From Streptomyces sp. NBC_01233 (lineage in GTDB: Bacteria; Actinomycetota; Actinomycetes; Streptomycetales; Streptomycetaceae), in assembly GCF_035989305.1 (NCBI RefSeq), contig NZ_CP108514.1, forward strand, positions 2,418,501-2,482,500: DNA of 64,000 nt, read 5' to 3'. Below, piece by piece: positions 1 to 7,633 of this stretch (position 1 is the first letter of the stretch; each line of letters begins with the position of its first letter). Both the position numbers and the translations under genes were made by a program. Under the pieces are notes generated by a model that had not been told where the DNA came from, searched no databases, and was given only the letters and a program-made list of their open reading frames with translations.

Positions 1-410
1 CCATGTGGCTGGCGGACCGGCTCAAGGTCCCGGTCACGCGCACGCTGTCCTCGGGCCCCGGCCTGACGGCGGTACGCCTGTCGACCAAGGACGGCGACAT
101 CGTCCTGGACCGCGCGGACGGGGCACTGGCCACGCTGTGCATGCCGGGGCAGCCCGACCGTGCGGTGGCGCTGAAGCGCCGCGACACGGCCGAGCTCCTG
201 GCGGAGGAGCTGCGCCGGCTGGACCCGGACAACACGTACGAGTCCGCGCTGAAGTTCGGCGTCGCGAAGCTGCAGCCGTCGGCTCCCCCGGCTCCGGCCA
301 AGCCCGAGGCCCCGGCGAAGCCCGAGGCCGAGGCCAAGCCGGAGGCCGAGGCCAAGCCGGAGCCCCCGAAGCCGGCCGCGAAGCCGTCGAAGAAGGCCGC
401 GAACAAGTAA
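1..410 (+). CDS. opcA: Glucose-6-phosphate dehydrogenase assembly protein OpcA, C-terminal part
   Basis: The gene is cut by the window edge; the last 135 residues are visible, in the frame whose first full codon is at base 3. OpcA is the actinobacterial factor that promotes assembly or activity of glucose-6-phosphate dehydrogenase, the first enzyme of the oxidative pentose phosphate pathway. The visible globular part runs to about residue 95 and ends in the family-like LRRLDPDNTYESALKFG segment. It is followed by a tail of repeated AKPEA units and a lysine-rich end, which looks disordered. The next gene is 6-phosphogluconolactonase, matching the usual Streptomyces order zwf-opcA-pgl and supporting the call. 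Stop codon TAA at 408-410. Confidence 0.88.
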   Translation, partial: MWLADRLKVPVTRTLSSGPGLTAVRLSTKDGDIVLDRADGALATLCMPGQPDRAVALKRRDTAELLAEELRRLDPDNTYESALKFGVAKLQPSAPPAPAKPEAPAKPEAEAKPEAEAKPEPPKPAAKPSKKAANK

Positions 411-469
411 CGGGGCCCTGCGGGGCTCTCCCCCACCCCGCCCTTTCACCGTTTCTCCCCCAGCTACCG

Positions 470-600
470 CTGGGAGGTGCCCCCAGGGGCTCCGCCCCAG
501 ACCCCGGTCCTCAAACGCCGGACGGGCTGAGAGATTCAGCCTCGCCGGCATTTGAGGCGCTGGGGGTCTGGGGGCGGAGCCCCCGGTTTCCGGAAGGGGC
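470..600. repeat. Intergenic GC-rich palindromic repeat, two inverted copies
   Basis: The opcA-pgl gap holds two copies of a Streptomyces-type intergenic repeat facing each other: a GGGGCTCCGCCCC / CTCAAACGCCGG arm on the left and a CGCCGGCATTTGAGGCG / GGGGGCGGAGCCCCC arm on the right. Together they can fold into one long hairpin. Related units lie at 13757-13800, 15849-15960 with 17482-17635, 23085-23318 and 54868-54975. No coding potential is seen in 411-673 apart from the pgl leader. Confidence 0.7.
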
Positions 601-673
601 GGGGTGGGGGAAGGGCCCCGCACAGCGGCACCCGCACCACCGCACCCCGGAACTACACAAAAGGCGGCAGCAC

Positions 674-1459
674 ATGGGTATGACGACTCCTCAGGTCGTC
701 GTCCACCGGGACAAGGAACTGATGGCCGAGGCCACCGCGGCCCGGCTCATCACGAAGATCGTGGACGCGCAGGCGGCCCGCGGCACCGCGTCCGTGGTCC
801 TCACCGGCGGACGCAACGGCAACGGCCTCCTCGCGGCACTGGCCGCCGCCCCCGCCCGCGACGCCGTCGACTGGGCGCGGCTGGACCTCTGGTGGGGCGA
901 CGAGCGGTACGTCCCCGCCGACGACACCGAGCGCAATCACACCCAGGCCCGCGAGGCCCTCCTGGACTCGGTCCCGGTGGACCCCGCCCGCGTGCACGTG
1001 ATGCCGGCCTCGGACGGCCCGTACGGGGCCGACGTCGACGCGGCCGCGGCCGCCTACGCGGCCGAGCTGGCGAAGGCGGCCGGCCCCGAGGACCACGGTC
1101 CGGTCCCCCGCTTCGACGTGCTGATGCTGGGCGTGGGCCCGGACACGCACGTGGCCTCGCTGTTCCCGGAGCACCCGGCGGCCCGCGAGAGCGAGCGGAC
1201 GGTGGTCGGCGTCCACGGCGCCCCGAAGCCCCCGCCCACCCGGATCTCGCTGACGCTTCCGGCGATCCGGGCGGCCCGTGAAGTCTGGCTGCTGGCGGCG
1301 GGCGAGGACAAGGCGGGTGCGGTGTCCATCGCCCTCGGCGGCGCGGGCGAGGTCCAGGCCCCGGCCGCGGCCGCCTACGGCCGCTCCCGCACCCTGTGGC
1401 TGCTGGACCGTGCGGCGGCGGCCAAGCTCCCGACCGGGATGTACCCCCCGGCCTCCTGA
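674..1459 (+). CDS. pgl: 6-phosphogluconolactonase
   Basis: This 261-residue protein hydrolyses 6-phosphogluconolactone to 6-phosphogluconate, the second step of the oxidative pentose phosphate pathway, in the cytosol. Family features visible are VVLTGGRNGNGLLAAL near the N-terminus (the sugar-phosphate-binding SGG-type loop), WWGDERYVP, and the LGVGPDTHVASLFP loop, all characteristic of the NagB-like Pgl/DevB family. The reading frame is open far upstream, but protein-like sequence begins only at ATG 674 (or ATG 680, two codons later); everything before is repeat DNA. It follows opcA on the same strand and is probably co-transcribed with it. It is closed by the strong hairpin at 1467-1509. 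Confidence 0.93.
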   Translation: MGMTTPQVVVHRDKELMAEATAARLITKIVDAQAARGTASVVLTGGRNGNGLLAALAAAPARDAVDWARLDLWWGDERYVPADDTERNHTQAREALLDSVPVDPARVHVMPASDGPYGADVDAAAAAYAAELAKAAGPEDHGPVPRFDVLMLGVGPDTHVASLFPEHPAARESERTVVGVHGAPKPPPTRISLTLPAIRAAREVWLLAAGEDKAGAVSIALGGAGEVQAPAAAAYGRSRTLWLLDRAAAAKLPTGMYPPAS

Positions 1460-1466
1460 CCGGTAT

Positions 1467-1509
1467 GACGGAGGGGCCCGCTCTCCCGAGGAGAGCGAGC
1501 CCCTCCGTC
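1467..1509. terminator. Bidirectional terminator between pgl and pgi
   Basis: A long hairpin with arms GACGGAGGGGCCCGCTCTCC and GAGAGCGAGCCCCTCCGTC around a 4-nt loop (one mismatch). It lies 7 bp after the pgl stop and 8 bp before the pgi stop, so it can serve the convergent genes from both sides. There is no clear T-run, as is usual in Streptomyces. Confidence 0.85.
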
Positions 1510-1517
1510 GTTGCCGG

Positions 1518-3233
1518 TCAGCTCCGGCCGCGCAGCTTCCGGTACGTGGCCACCAGTGCCTTCGTCGAGGCGTCCAGGCCCGGCACGTCCGCGCCCTCGG
1601 TCAGGGCGGGCTCGACGCGCTTGGCGAGCACCTTGCCGAGCTCGACGCCCCACTGGTCGAAGGAGTCGATGTTCCACACCGCGCCCTGTACGAACACCTT
1701 GTGCTCGTACAGCGCGATCAGCTGGCCCAGCACCCCCGGGGTGAGCTCGGTCGCCAGGACGGTGGTCGTCGGGTGGTTGCCGTGGAAGGTCTTGTGCGGG
1801 ACCAGCGACTCCGACGCCCCCTCGGCGCGCACCTCGTCCGCCGTCTTGCCGAAGGCCAGCGCCTGGGTCTGTGCGAAGAAGTTGGCCATCAGCAGGTCGT
1901 GCTGGGCCGCCGGGGCCGCCTCCAGCTCGGCCACCGGCTTCGCGAAGCCGATGAAGTCCGCGGGGATCACCTTCGTCCCCTGGTGGATCAGCTGGTAGTA
2001 GGCGTGCTGCCCGTTGGTGCCGGGCGTGCCCCAGACCACCGGGCCGGTCTGCCACTCGACCGGATTGCCGTCGCGGTCCACGGACTTGCCGTTGGACTCC
2101 ATGTCCAGCTGCTGCAAGTACGCGGTGAAGCGCGAGAGGTAGTGGCTGTACGGGAGCACCGCGTGCGACTGCGCGTCGAAGAAGGCGCCGTACCAGATCC
2201 CCAACAGGCCCATGAGGAGCGGGGCGTTCTCCTCCGCCGGGGCCGTGCGGAAGTGCTGGTCCATCAGGCGGAAGCCGGCCAGCAGGTCACGGAAGGCGCC
2301 CGGGCCGATCGCGATCATCAGGGAGAGGCCGATGGCCGAGTCGAAGGAGTAGCGGCCGCCGACCCAGTCCCAGAACCCGAACATGTTGGCCGGATCGATG
2401 CCGAAGTCGGTGACCTTCTCGGCATTGGTCGACAGCGCGACGAAGTGGCGTGCCACGGCCGCCTGGTCGCCGCCGAGACCCGCCAGCAGCCAGCCGCGCG
2501 CCGAGGTGGCGTTGGTGATGGTCTCGATGGTGGTGAACGTCTTGGAGGCGATGACGAACAGCGTCTCGGCCGGGTCCAGGTCCCGCACGGCCTCGTGGAG
2601 GTCCGCGCCGTCGACGTTGGACACGAAGCGCACGGTCAGGCCGCGGTCGGCGAAGGCGCGCAGGGCCTCGTAGGCCATGGCCGGACCGAGGTCGGATCCG
2701 CCGATGCCGATGTTGACGACGTTCTTCATCCGCTTGCCGGTGAAGCCGGTCCACTCCCCCGACCTCACCTGGTCGGCGAAGGCGGCCATCTTGTCCAGGA
2801 CCTCGTGCACGCCGGGGACCACGTCCTCGCCGTCCACCTCGACGACGACGTCCTTCGGCGCGCGCAGGGCGGTGTGCAGCACCGCCCGGTCCTCGGTCGT
2901 GTTGATCTTCTCGCCGCGGAACATCGCCTCGCGCAGCTCGGCCACGCCCGTGGCCGCGGCCAGCTCGCGGAGCAGTGCGAGCGTCTCGTCGGTCACGAGG
3001 TGCTTCGAGTAGTCGATGTGCAGGTCCCCGACCCGCAGGGTGTAGCCGGCGCCGCGGCCGGGATTCTCCTCGAACAGCTCCCGCAGATGCGTCTGCCCGA
3101 ATTCCTCCCGGTGCTTGCCGAGTGCAAGCCACTCGGGCATCCGGTTGAGCTTCGTACGTCCCTCCCGTCGCCCACCACCACCCTCGCTTGACGCGCTTCG
3201 CGCGGCGGCCTGATTTGCGTTCATCTCGGACAT
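1518..3233 (-). CDS. pgi: Glucose-6-phosphate isomerase
   Basis: Interconverts glucose 6-phosphate and fructose 6-phosphate in glycolysis and gluconeogenesis. The 571-residue product shows family hallmarks: the [18 protein letters not shown] phosphate-binding region, [27 protein letters not shown] and the C-terminal [18 protein letters not shown] signature. I chose ATG 3233 (MSEMNAN); ATG 3224 is three codons later, and a still longer ORF to 3275 lacks supporting sequence. Between the initial MNA and the GRTKLNR that I remember as nearly adjacent in Streptomyces Pgi there is an extra run of about 17 Ala/Ser/Gly/Arg residues. It stands apart from rbpA, whose terminator lies just upstream. Confidence 0.94.
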   Translation of the reverse strand: MSEMNANQAAARSASSEGGGGRREGRTKLNRMPEWLALGKHREEFGQTHLRELFEENPGRGAGYTLRVGDLHIDYSKHLVTDETLALLRELAAATGVAELREAMFRGEKINTTEDRAVLHTALRAPKDVVVEVDGEDVVPGVHEVLDKMAAFADQVRSGEWTGFTGKRMKNVVNIGIGGSDLGPAMAYEALRAFADRGLTVRFVSNVDGADLHEAVRDLDPAETLFVIASKTFTTIETITNATSARGWLLAGLGGDQAAVARHFVALSTNAEKVTDFGIDPANMFGFWDWVGGRYSFDSAIGLSLMIAIGPGAFRDLLAGFRLMDQHFRTAPAEENAPLLMGLLGIWYGAFFDAQSHAVLPYSHYLSRFTAYLQQLDMESNGKSVDRDGNPVEWQTGPVVWGTPGTNGQHAYYQLIHQGTKVIPADFIGFAKPVAELEAAPAAQHDLLMANFFAQTQALAFGKTADEVRAEGASESLVPHKTFHGNHPTTTVLATELTPGVLGQLIALYEHKVFVQGAVWNIDSFDQWGVELGKVLAKRVEPALTEGADVPGLDASTKALVATYRKLRGRS

Positions 3234-3309
3234 CAACCCACTTCTTCCGTCCTGTCGTGCCCCGCCGTTCTCCAACCTAAGGGATCAGAAGCGGCGCAAC
3301 GCACACAAA

Positions 3310-3353
3310 GAGGCCCGGCTCCGCAGGAGATGGTTCCTGCGGGGCCGGGCCTC
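3310..3353 (-). terminator. Terminator after rbpA
   Basis: A near-perfect hairpin with arms GAGGCCCGGCTCCGCAGGA and TCCTGCGGGGCCGGGCCTC and a short loop. It is 22 bp downstream of the rbpA stop on the minus strand and ahead of pgi. Confidence 0.85.
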
Positions 3354-3375
3354 ACGTCACATACTTGGGGCGGTG

Positions 3376-3711
3376 TCAGATCTCGCCGCGGAGTTTGGCG
3401 AGCGCTTCGGCGAGGATCGCCTCGCCATCGGCGTCCGAGCGCCGTTCCCGTACGTACGCCAGGTGCGTCTTGTACGGCTCGGTGCGCGGCGGCGCGGGCG
3501 GGTTGTCCCGGTCCTGGCCGGCCGGGAACCCGCAGCGCGGGCAGTCCCAGGTGTCCGGCACCTGTGCGTCGCTGGCGAAGCTCGGCTGCGTCTCGTGCCC
3601 GTTCGAGCACCAGAAGGAGATGCGCAGGCGGGGCGCGGACTCGCCGCGCTCTGCCTCACCCATCGGCCCCGCTCCGACCCGGCTACCACGGATCGCGTTG
3701 CCACTTGCCAC
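3376..3711 (-). CDS. rbpA: RNA polymerase-binding protein RbpA
   Basis: An actinobacterial general transcription factor that binds RNA polymerase and the principal sigma factor and stabilises open complexes. The 111-residue sequence (GTG start at 3711, MASGNAIRGSRVGAGPMGE) is essentially the Streptomyces RbpA as I remember it: a central WCSNGHETQPSF / WDCPRCGFP core with cysteines and a histidine for zinc binding, followed by the C-terminal sigma-interacting segment ending in KLRGEI. The frame is open to 3798, but the added residues do not resemble the family. It is monocistronic, with its own terminator at 3310-3353; secG lies 180 bp upstream on the same strand. Confidence 0.95.
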   Translation of the reverse strand: MASGNAIRGSRVGAGPMGEAERGESAPRLRISFWCSNGHETQPSFASDAQVPDTWDCPRCGFPAGQDRDNPPAPPRTEPYKTHLAYVRERRSDADGEAILAEALAKLRGEI

Positions 3712-3892
3712 GGTCGTAACTCCCTGCGTGATGGTGCCGCGGAGTGTGAGTGGAATTTCCGCCGCGGAGCGCCCAAGTCTACGTAAGGCCCAACGCACGT
3801 CCAGTGAGCGGAGTTACTGATTCCGCGCTTGAACGCCGGACCTCATGATAGGCCGGGCACCACCGACAGGACTGCCGGAATGGCCAGAACGG

Positions 3893-4129
3893 TCAGCTGC
3901 TCGCCTTCATGAGCAGACCGAGCGCGACGATGCACGCGAACCACAGCAGACCCACGACGACGGTGATGCGGTCCAGGTTGCGCTCCGCGACGGAGGAACC
4001 GCCGACCGACGACTGCATTCCGCCGCCGAACATGTCGGAGAGGCCGCCGCCCTTGCCCTTGTGCATCAGCACGAGCAGCATCAGCAGGGCGCTGAAGACG
4101 ATCAGGGCGATCGAGAACCCCATAATCAC
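3893..4129 (-). CDS. secG: Preprotein translocase subunit SecG
   Basis: A 78-residue membrane subunit of the SecYEG channel. Two hydrophobic helices (about residues 4-21 and 55-74) flank the conserved cytoplasmic loop HKGKGGGLSDMFGGG, which identifies the family. The start is GTG 4129, with AGGA 7 nt upstream; ATG 4123 is an alternative two codons inside. It is placed downstream of the glycolytic cluster gap-pgk-tpiA, a common actinobacterial arrangement, but the hairpin at 4183-4222 separates it from tpiA, so it probably has its own promoter. Confidence 0.95.
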   Translation of the reverse strand: MIMGFSIALIVFSALLMLLVLMHKGKGGGLSDMFGGGMQSSVGGSSVAERNLDRITVVVGLLWFACIVALGLLMKASS

Positions 4130-4182
4130 GGCTGATTCCTACTTTCTGGCTTTTTCAGGCTTTCCGGCTTTGCGGGATGTGC

Positions 4183-4222
4183 GCGGGGGCCAGTGGCTGA
4201 TGGTCCAGCCCCTGGCCCCCGC
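4183..4222. terminator. Terminator after tpiA
   Basis: A hairpin with arms GCGGGGGCCAGTGGCT and AGCCCCTGGCCCCCGC and an 8-nt loop, in the gap between the tpiA stop and secG start. Confidence 0.8.
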
Positions 4223-4253
4223 AAGGGTACGACGGATCGGCCCTACCGCATAC

Positions 4254-5042
4254 TCACTGGTCGCGGAAGCGGACGATCTTGACGAACTCGTCCGCGTCCA
4301 GCGCCGCGCCGCCGATCAGGGCGCCGTCGACGTCGGGCTGGGCCATGATCGCCGCGATGTTCCCGGACTTCACCGAGCCGCCGTACTGGATGCGGACCTT
4401 GTCGGCCAGCTCCTGCGAGTACAGCTCCGCGAGGCGGGTGCGGATCGCCCCGCAGACCTCCTGGGCGTCGTCGGGGGTGGCGACCTCGCCGGTGCCGATG
4501 GCCCAGACGGGCTCGTAGGCGATCACGATGGACTCGACCTGCTCGGCCGGGACGTCCTTGAGGCCGCCGTCGAGCTGGCTCAGCGTGTACGGCACCTGCT
4601 GGCCGGCCTTGCGGACGTCCAGGCCCTCGCCGACGCACAGGATCGGGGTGATCCCGTGCCGGTAGGCGGCCTTGACCTTGGCGTTGCAGATCTCGTCCGT
4701 CTCACCGTGGTACTGGCGGCGCTCGCTGTGGCCGACGGCCACGTACGTGCACTTCAGCTTCGCCAGCATGGAGCCGGAGATCTCGCCGGTGTAGGCGCCG
4801 GAGTCCTGCGCGGAGAGGTCCTGGGCGCCGTACTTGATCTTCAGCTTGTCGCCGTCGACCAGGGTCTGGACCGAGCGCAGGTCGACGAAGGGCGGCAGGA
4901 CCGCGACCTCGACGGCGTCGTAGTCCTTGTCGGCGAGCGCGAAGGCGAGCTTCTGGACGTGGGCGATGGCCTCGAGGTGGTTGAGGTTCATCTTCCAGTT
5001 GCCCGCCATCAGCGGGGTACGGCCGTTCACAGCGTCAGACAT
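4254..5042 (-). CDS. tpiA: Triose-phosphate isomerase
   Basis: Interconverts dihydroxyacetone phosphate and glyceraldehyde 3-phosphate. The 262-residue TIM barrel has all catalytic elements in order: Lys17 in GNWKMN, the electrophilic His in AVGHSERR, the base Glu in [11 protein letters not shown], and the phosphate-gripping loops YGGSV and GALIGGAAL. Length is typical. ATG 5042 follows the pgk stop by 6 bp with GGAGGG upstream, so pgk and tpiA are almost certainly one transcript. The terminator at 4183-4222 ends it. Confidence 0.97.
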   Translation of the reverse strand: MSDAVNGRTPLMAGNWKMNLNHLEAIAHVQKLAFALADKDYDAVEVAVLPPFVDLRSVQTLVDGDKLKIKYGAQDLSAQDSGAYTGEISGSMLAKLKCTYVAVGHSERRQYHGETDEICNAKVKAAYRHGITPILCVGEGLDVRKAGQQVPYTLSQLDGGLKDVPAEQVESIVIAYEPVWAIGTGEVATPDDAQEVCGAIRTRLAELYSQELADKVRIQYGGSVKSGNIAAIMAQPDVDGALIGGAALDADEFVKIVRFRDQ

Positions 5043-5048
5043 AAGGGG

Positions 5049-6263
5049 TCAGCCCTCCAGGGCGGCGAGGCCGGGGAGCGTCTTGCCCTCGAGGTATTCG
5101 AGGGAGGCGCCGCCACCGGTCGAGATGTGGCCGAAAGCATTCTCGTCGAAGCCGAGGATGCGGACCGCGGCGGCGCTGTCTCCGCCGCCGACGACGGTGA
5201 AGGCGCTGCTGTCGAGCAGTGCCCGGGCGATGGCCGTGGTGCCGCCGGCGTAGTCGGGGTGCTCGAAGACGCCGACCGGGCCGTTCCAGAAGACGGTCTT
5301 CGCATCGGCGATCTTCGACGCGTACAGCTCGCGCGTCCTCGGGCCGATGTCCAGCCCCTCCTTGTCGGCGGGGATCTTGTCCGCGTCGACGGTCTCGGGG
5401 TTGGCCGGGGTCTTGTGCTTGAGGTCCGGGAATTCCGCGGAGACCAGCACGTCGACCGGGAGGACCAGCTCGACGCCGGTGTCCTCGGCGCGCTGCATGT
5501 ACTCCTTGACCTTCTCCACCTGGTCCTTCTGGAGCAGGGAGATGCCGACCTCGTAGCCCTTGGCGTAGAGGAAGGTGTAGGCCATGCCGCCGCCGATGAG
5601 GATGCGGTCGGCCTTGCCGAGCAGCTCGTCGATGACGGCCAGCTTGTCGGAGACCTTGGCGCCGCCGAGGACCACGACGTACGGGCGCTCGACCTCGGCG
5701 GTGAGCTTCTTCAGGACGCCGACCTCGGTGGCGATGAGGTAGCCGGCCGCGTGCGGGAGGCGCGCGGGCAGGTCGAAGACCGAGGCGTGCTTGCGGTGGA
5801 CGGCGCCGAAGCCGTCGCCGACGTAGACGTCGGCGAGCGCGGCGAGCTCGTCCGCGAAGGCGCCGCGCTCGGCGTCGTCCTTCGAGGTCTCACCGGCGTT
5901 GAAGCGCAGGTTCTCGATGACGGCCACCTGACCGTCGGCGAGGGCCGCGACGGTCTCCTTGGCGGAGGCGCCGACGGTGTCGGCGGCGAAGGCGACGTCC
6001 GCACCGAGCAGTTCGCCGAGGCGCGTGGCGGCGGGGGCGAGCGAGAAGGCCGGCTCCACGCCGGTTCCCTTGGGGCGGCCCAGGTGCGAGGCCACGATGA
6101 CGCGGGCGCCGGCGGCGGCGAGCTTCGCGATCGTGGGCTGGACGGCGCGGATGCGGCCGTCGTCGGTGATGGTGCCTTCGGCCAGCGGGACGTTCAGGTC
6201 CGCGCGGACGAAGGCCCGCTTGCCCTTGACGCCCTCGGCGAGGAGTTCATCGATCGTCTTCAT
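5049..6263 (-). CDS. pgk: Phosphoglycerate kinase
   Basis: Converts 1,3-bisphosphoglycerate plus ADP to 3-phosphoglycerate plus ATP. The 404-residue sequence carries the N-domain signature RAFVRADLNVPL, the substrate-binding SHLGRPKG, the hinge-side LGGAKVSDKL, and the C-domain nucleotide-binding VFWNGPVGVFE and GGGDSAAAV. ATG 6263 has a good AGGAG site. It is followed after 6 bp by tpiA and preceded 131 bp upstream by gap on the same strand; a hairpin in that gap suggests gap is at least partly uncoupled from pgk-tpiA. Confidence 0.97.
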   Translation of the reverse strand: MKTIDELLAEGVKGKRAFVRADLNVPLAEGTITDDGRIRAVQPTIAKLAAAGARVIVASHLGRPKGTGVEPAFSLAPAATRLGELLGADVAFAADTVGASAKETVAALADGQVAVIENLRFNAGETSKDDAERGAFADELAALADVYVGDGFGAVHRKHASVFDLPARLPHAAGYLIATEVGVLKKLTAEVERPYVVVLGGAKVSDKLAVIDELLGKADRILIGGGMAYTFLYAKGYEVGISLLQKDQVEKVKEYMQRAEDTGVELVLPVDVLVSAEFPDLKHKTPANPETVDADKIPADKEGLDIGPRTRELYASKIADAKTVFWNGPVGVFEHPDYAGGTTAIARALLDSSAFTVVGGGDSAAAVRILGFDENAFGHISTGGGASLEYLEGKTLPGLAALEG

Positions 6264-6323
6264 GTGTACCTACTCCTTTGTGTCCTTCACTCGAAGGGCG
6301 AGGAAGGGAGAACGAGGCAAGCA

Positions 6324-6364
6324 ACAGGGCCCGTGCGGCGCTTCGTCGCGCTGCTCGGACCCTG
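6324..6364 (-). terminator. Hairpin between gap and pgk
   Basis: An imperfect stem-loop with outer arms CAGGGCCCG and CGGACCCTG and an inner GCGGCG / CGCGCTGC region. It follows the gap stop by 30 bp and may attenuate readthrough from gap into pgk. Confidence 0.6.
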
Positions 6365-6394
6365 TGCTCACATCGTGGTGCCTTGCCTACGTGC

Positions 6395-7429
<1,035 letters not shown>

Positions 7430-7595
7430 TTAGTGCGCCGGCGAGCTGAAATGGGATGTCCCCGACCGCTTACGACCCTACCTCTCCGTGAGCTTTTGGG
7501 TGACATCGGTCGGGGCCTGACACTCCCCCTACTCCGTGGGGGACCCCCACCCGGCCCCGTACCTGACGCTCCGGAACCGGACCGGGGGACTTTGG

Positions 7596-7625
7596 CCCTT
7601 GTCACTCAGGGTGAGTAACAAAGGG
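7596..7625 (-). terminator. Hairpin after the M14 carboxypeptidase gene
   Basis: Inverted arms CCCTTGTCACTC and GAGTAACAAAGGG, with one mismatch and one unpaired base, start 9 bp beyond the carboxypeptidase stop. The position fits a terminator; a role as an operator upstream of gap cannot be excluded. Confidence 0.6.
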
Positions 7626-7633
7626 ACCGCTGA

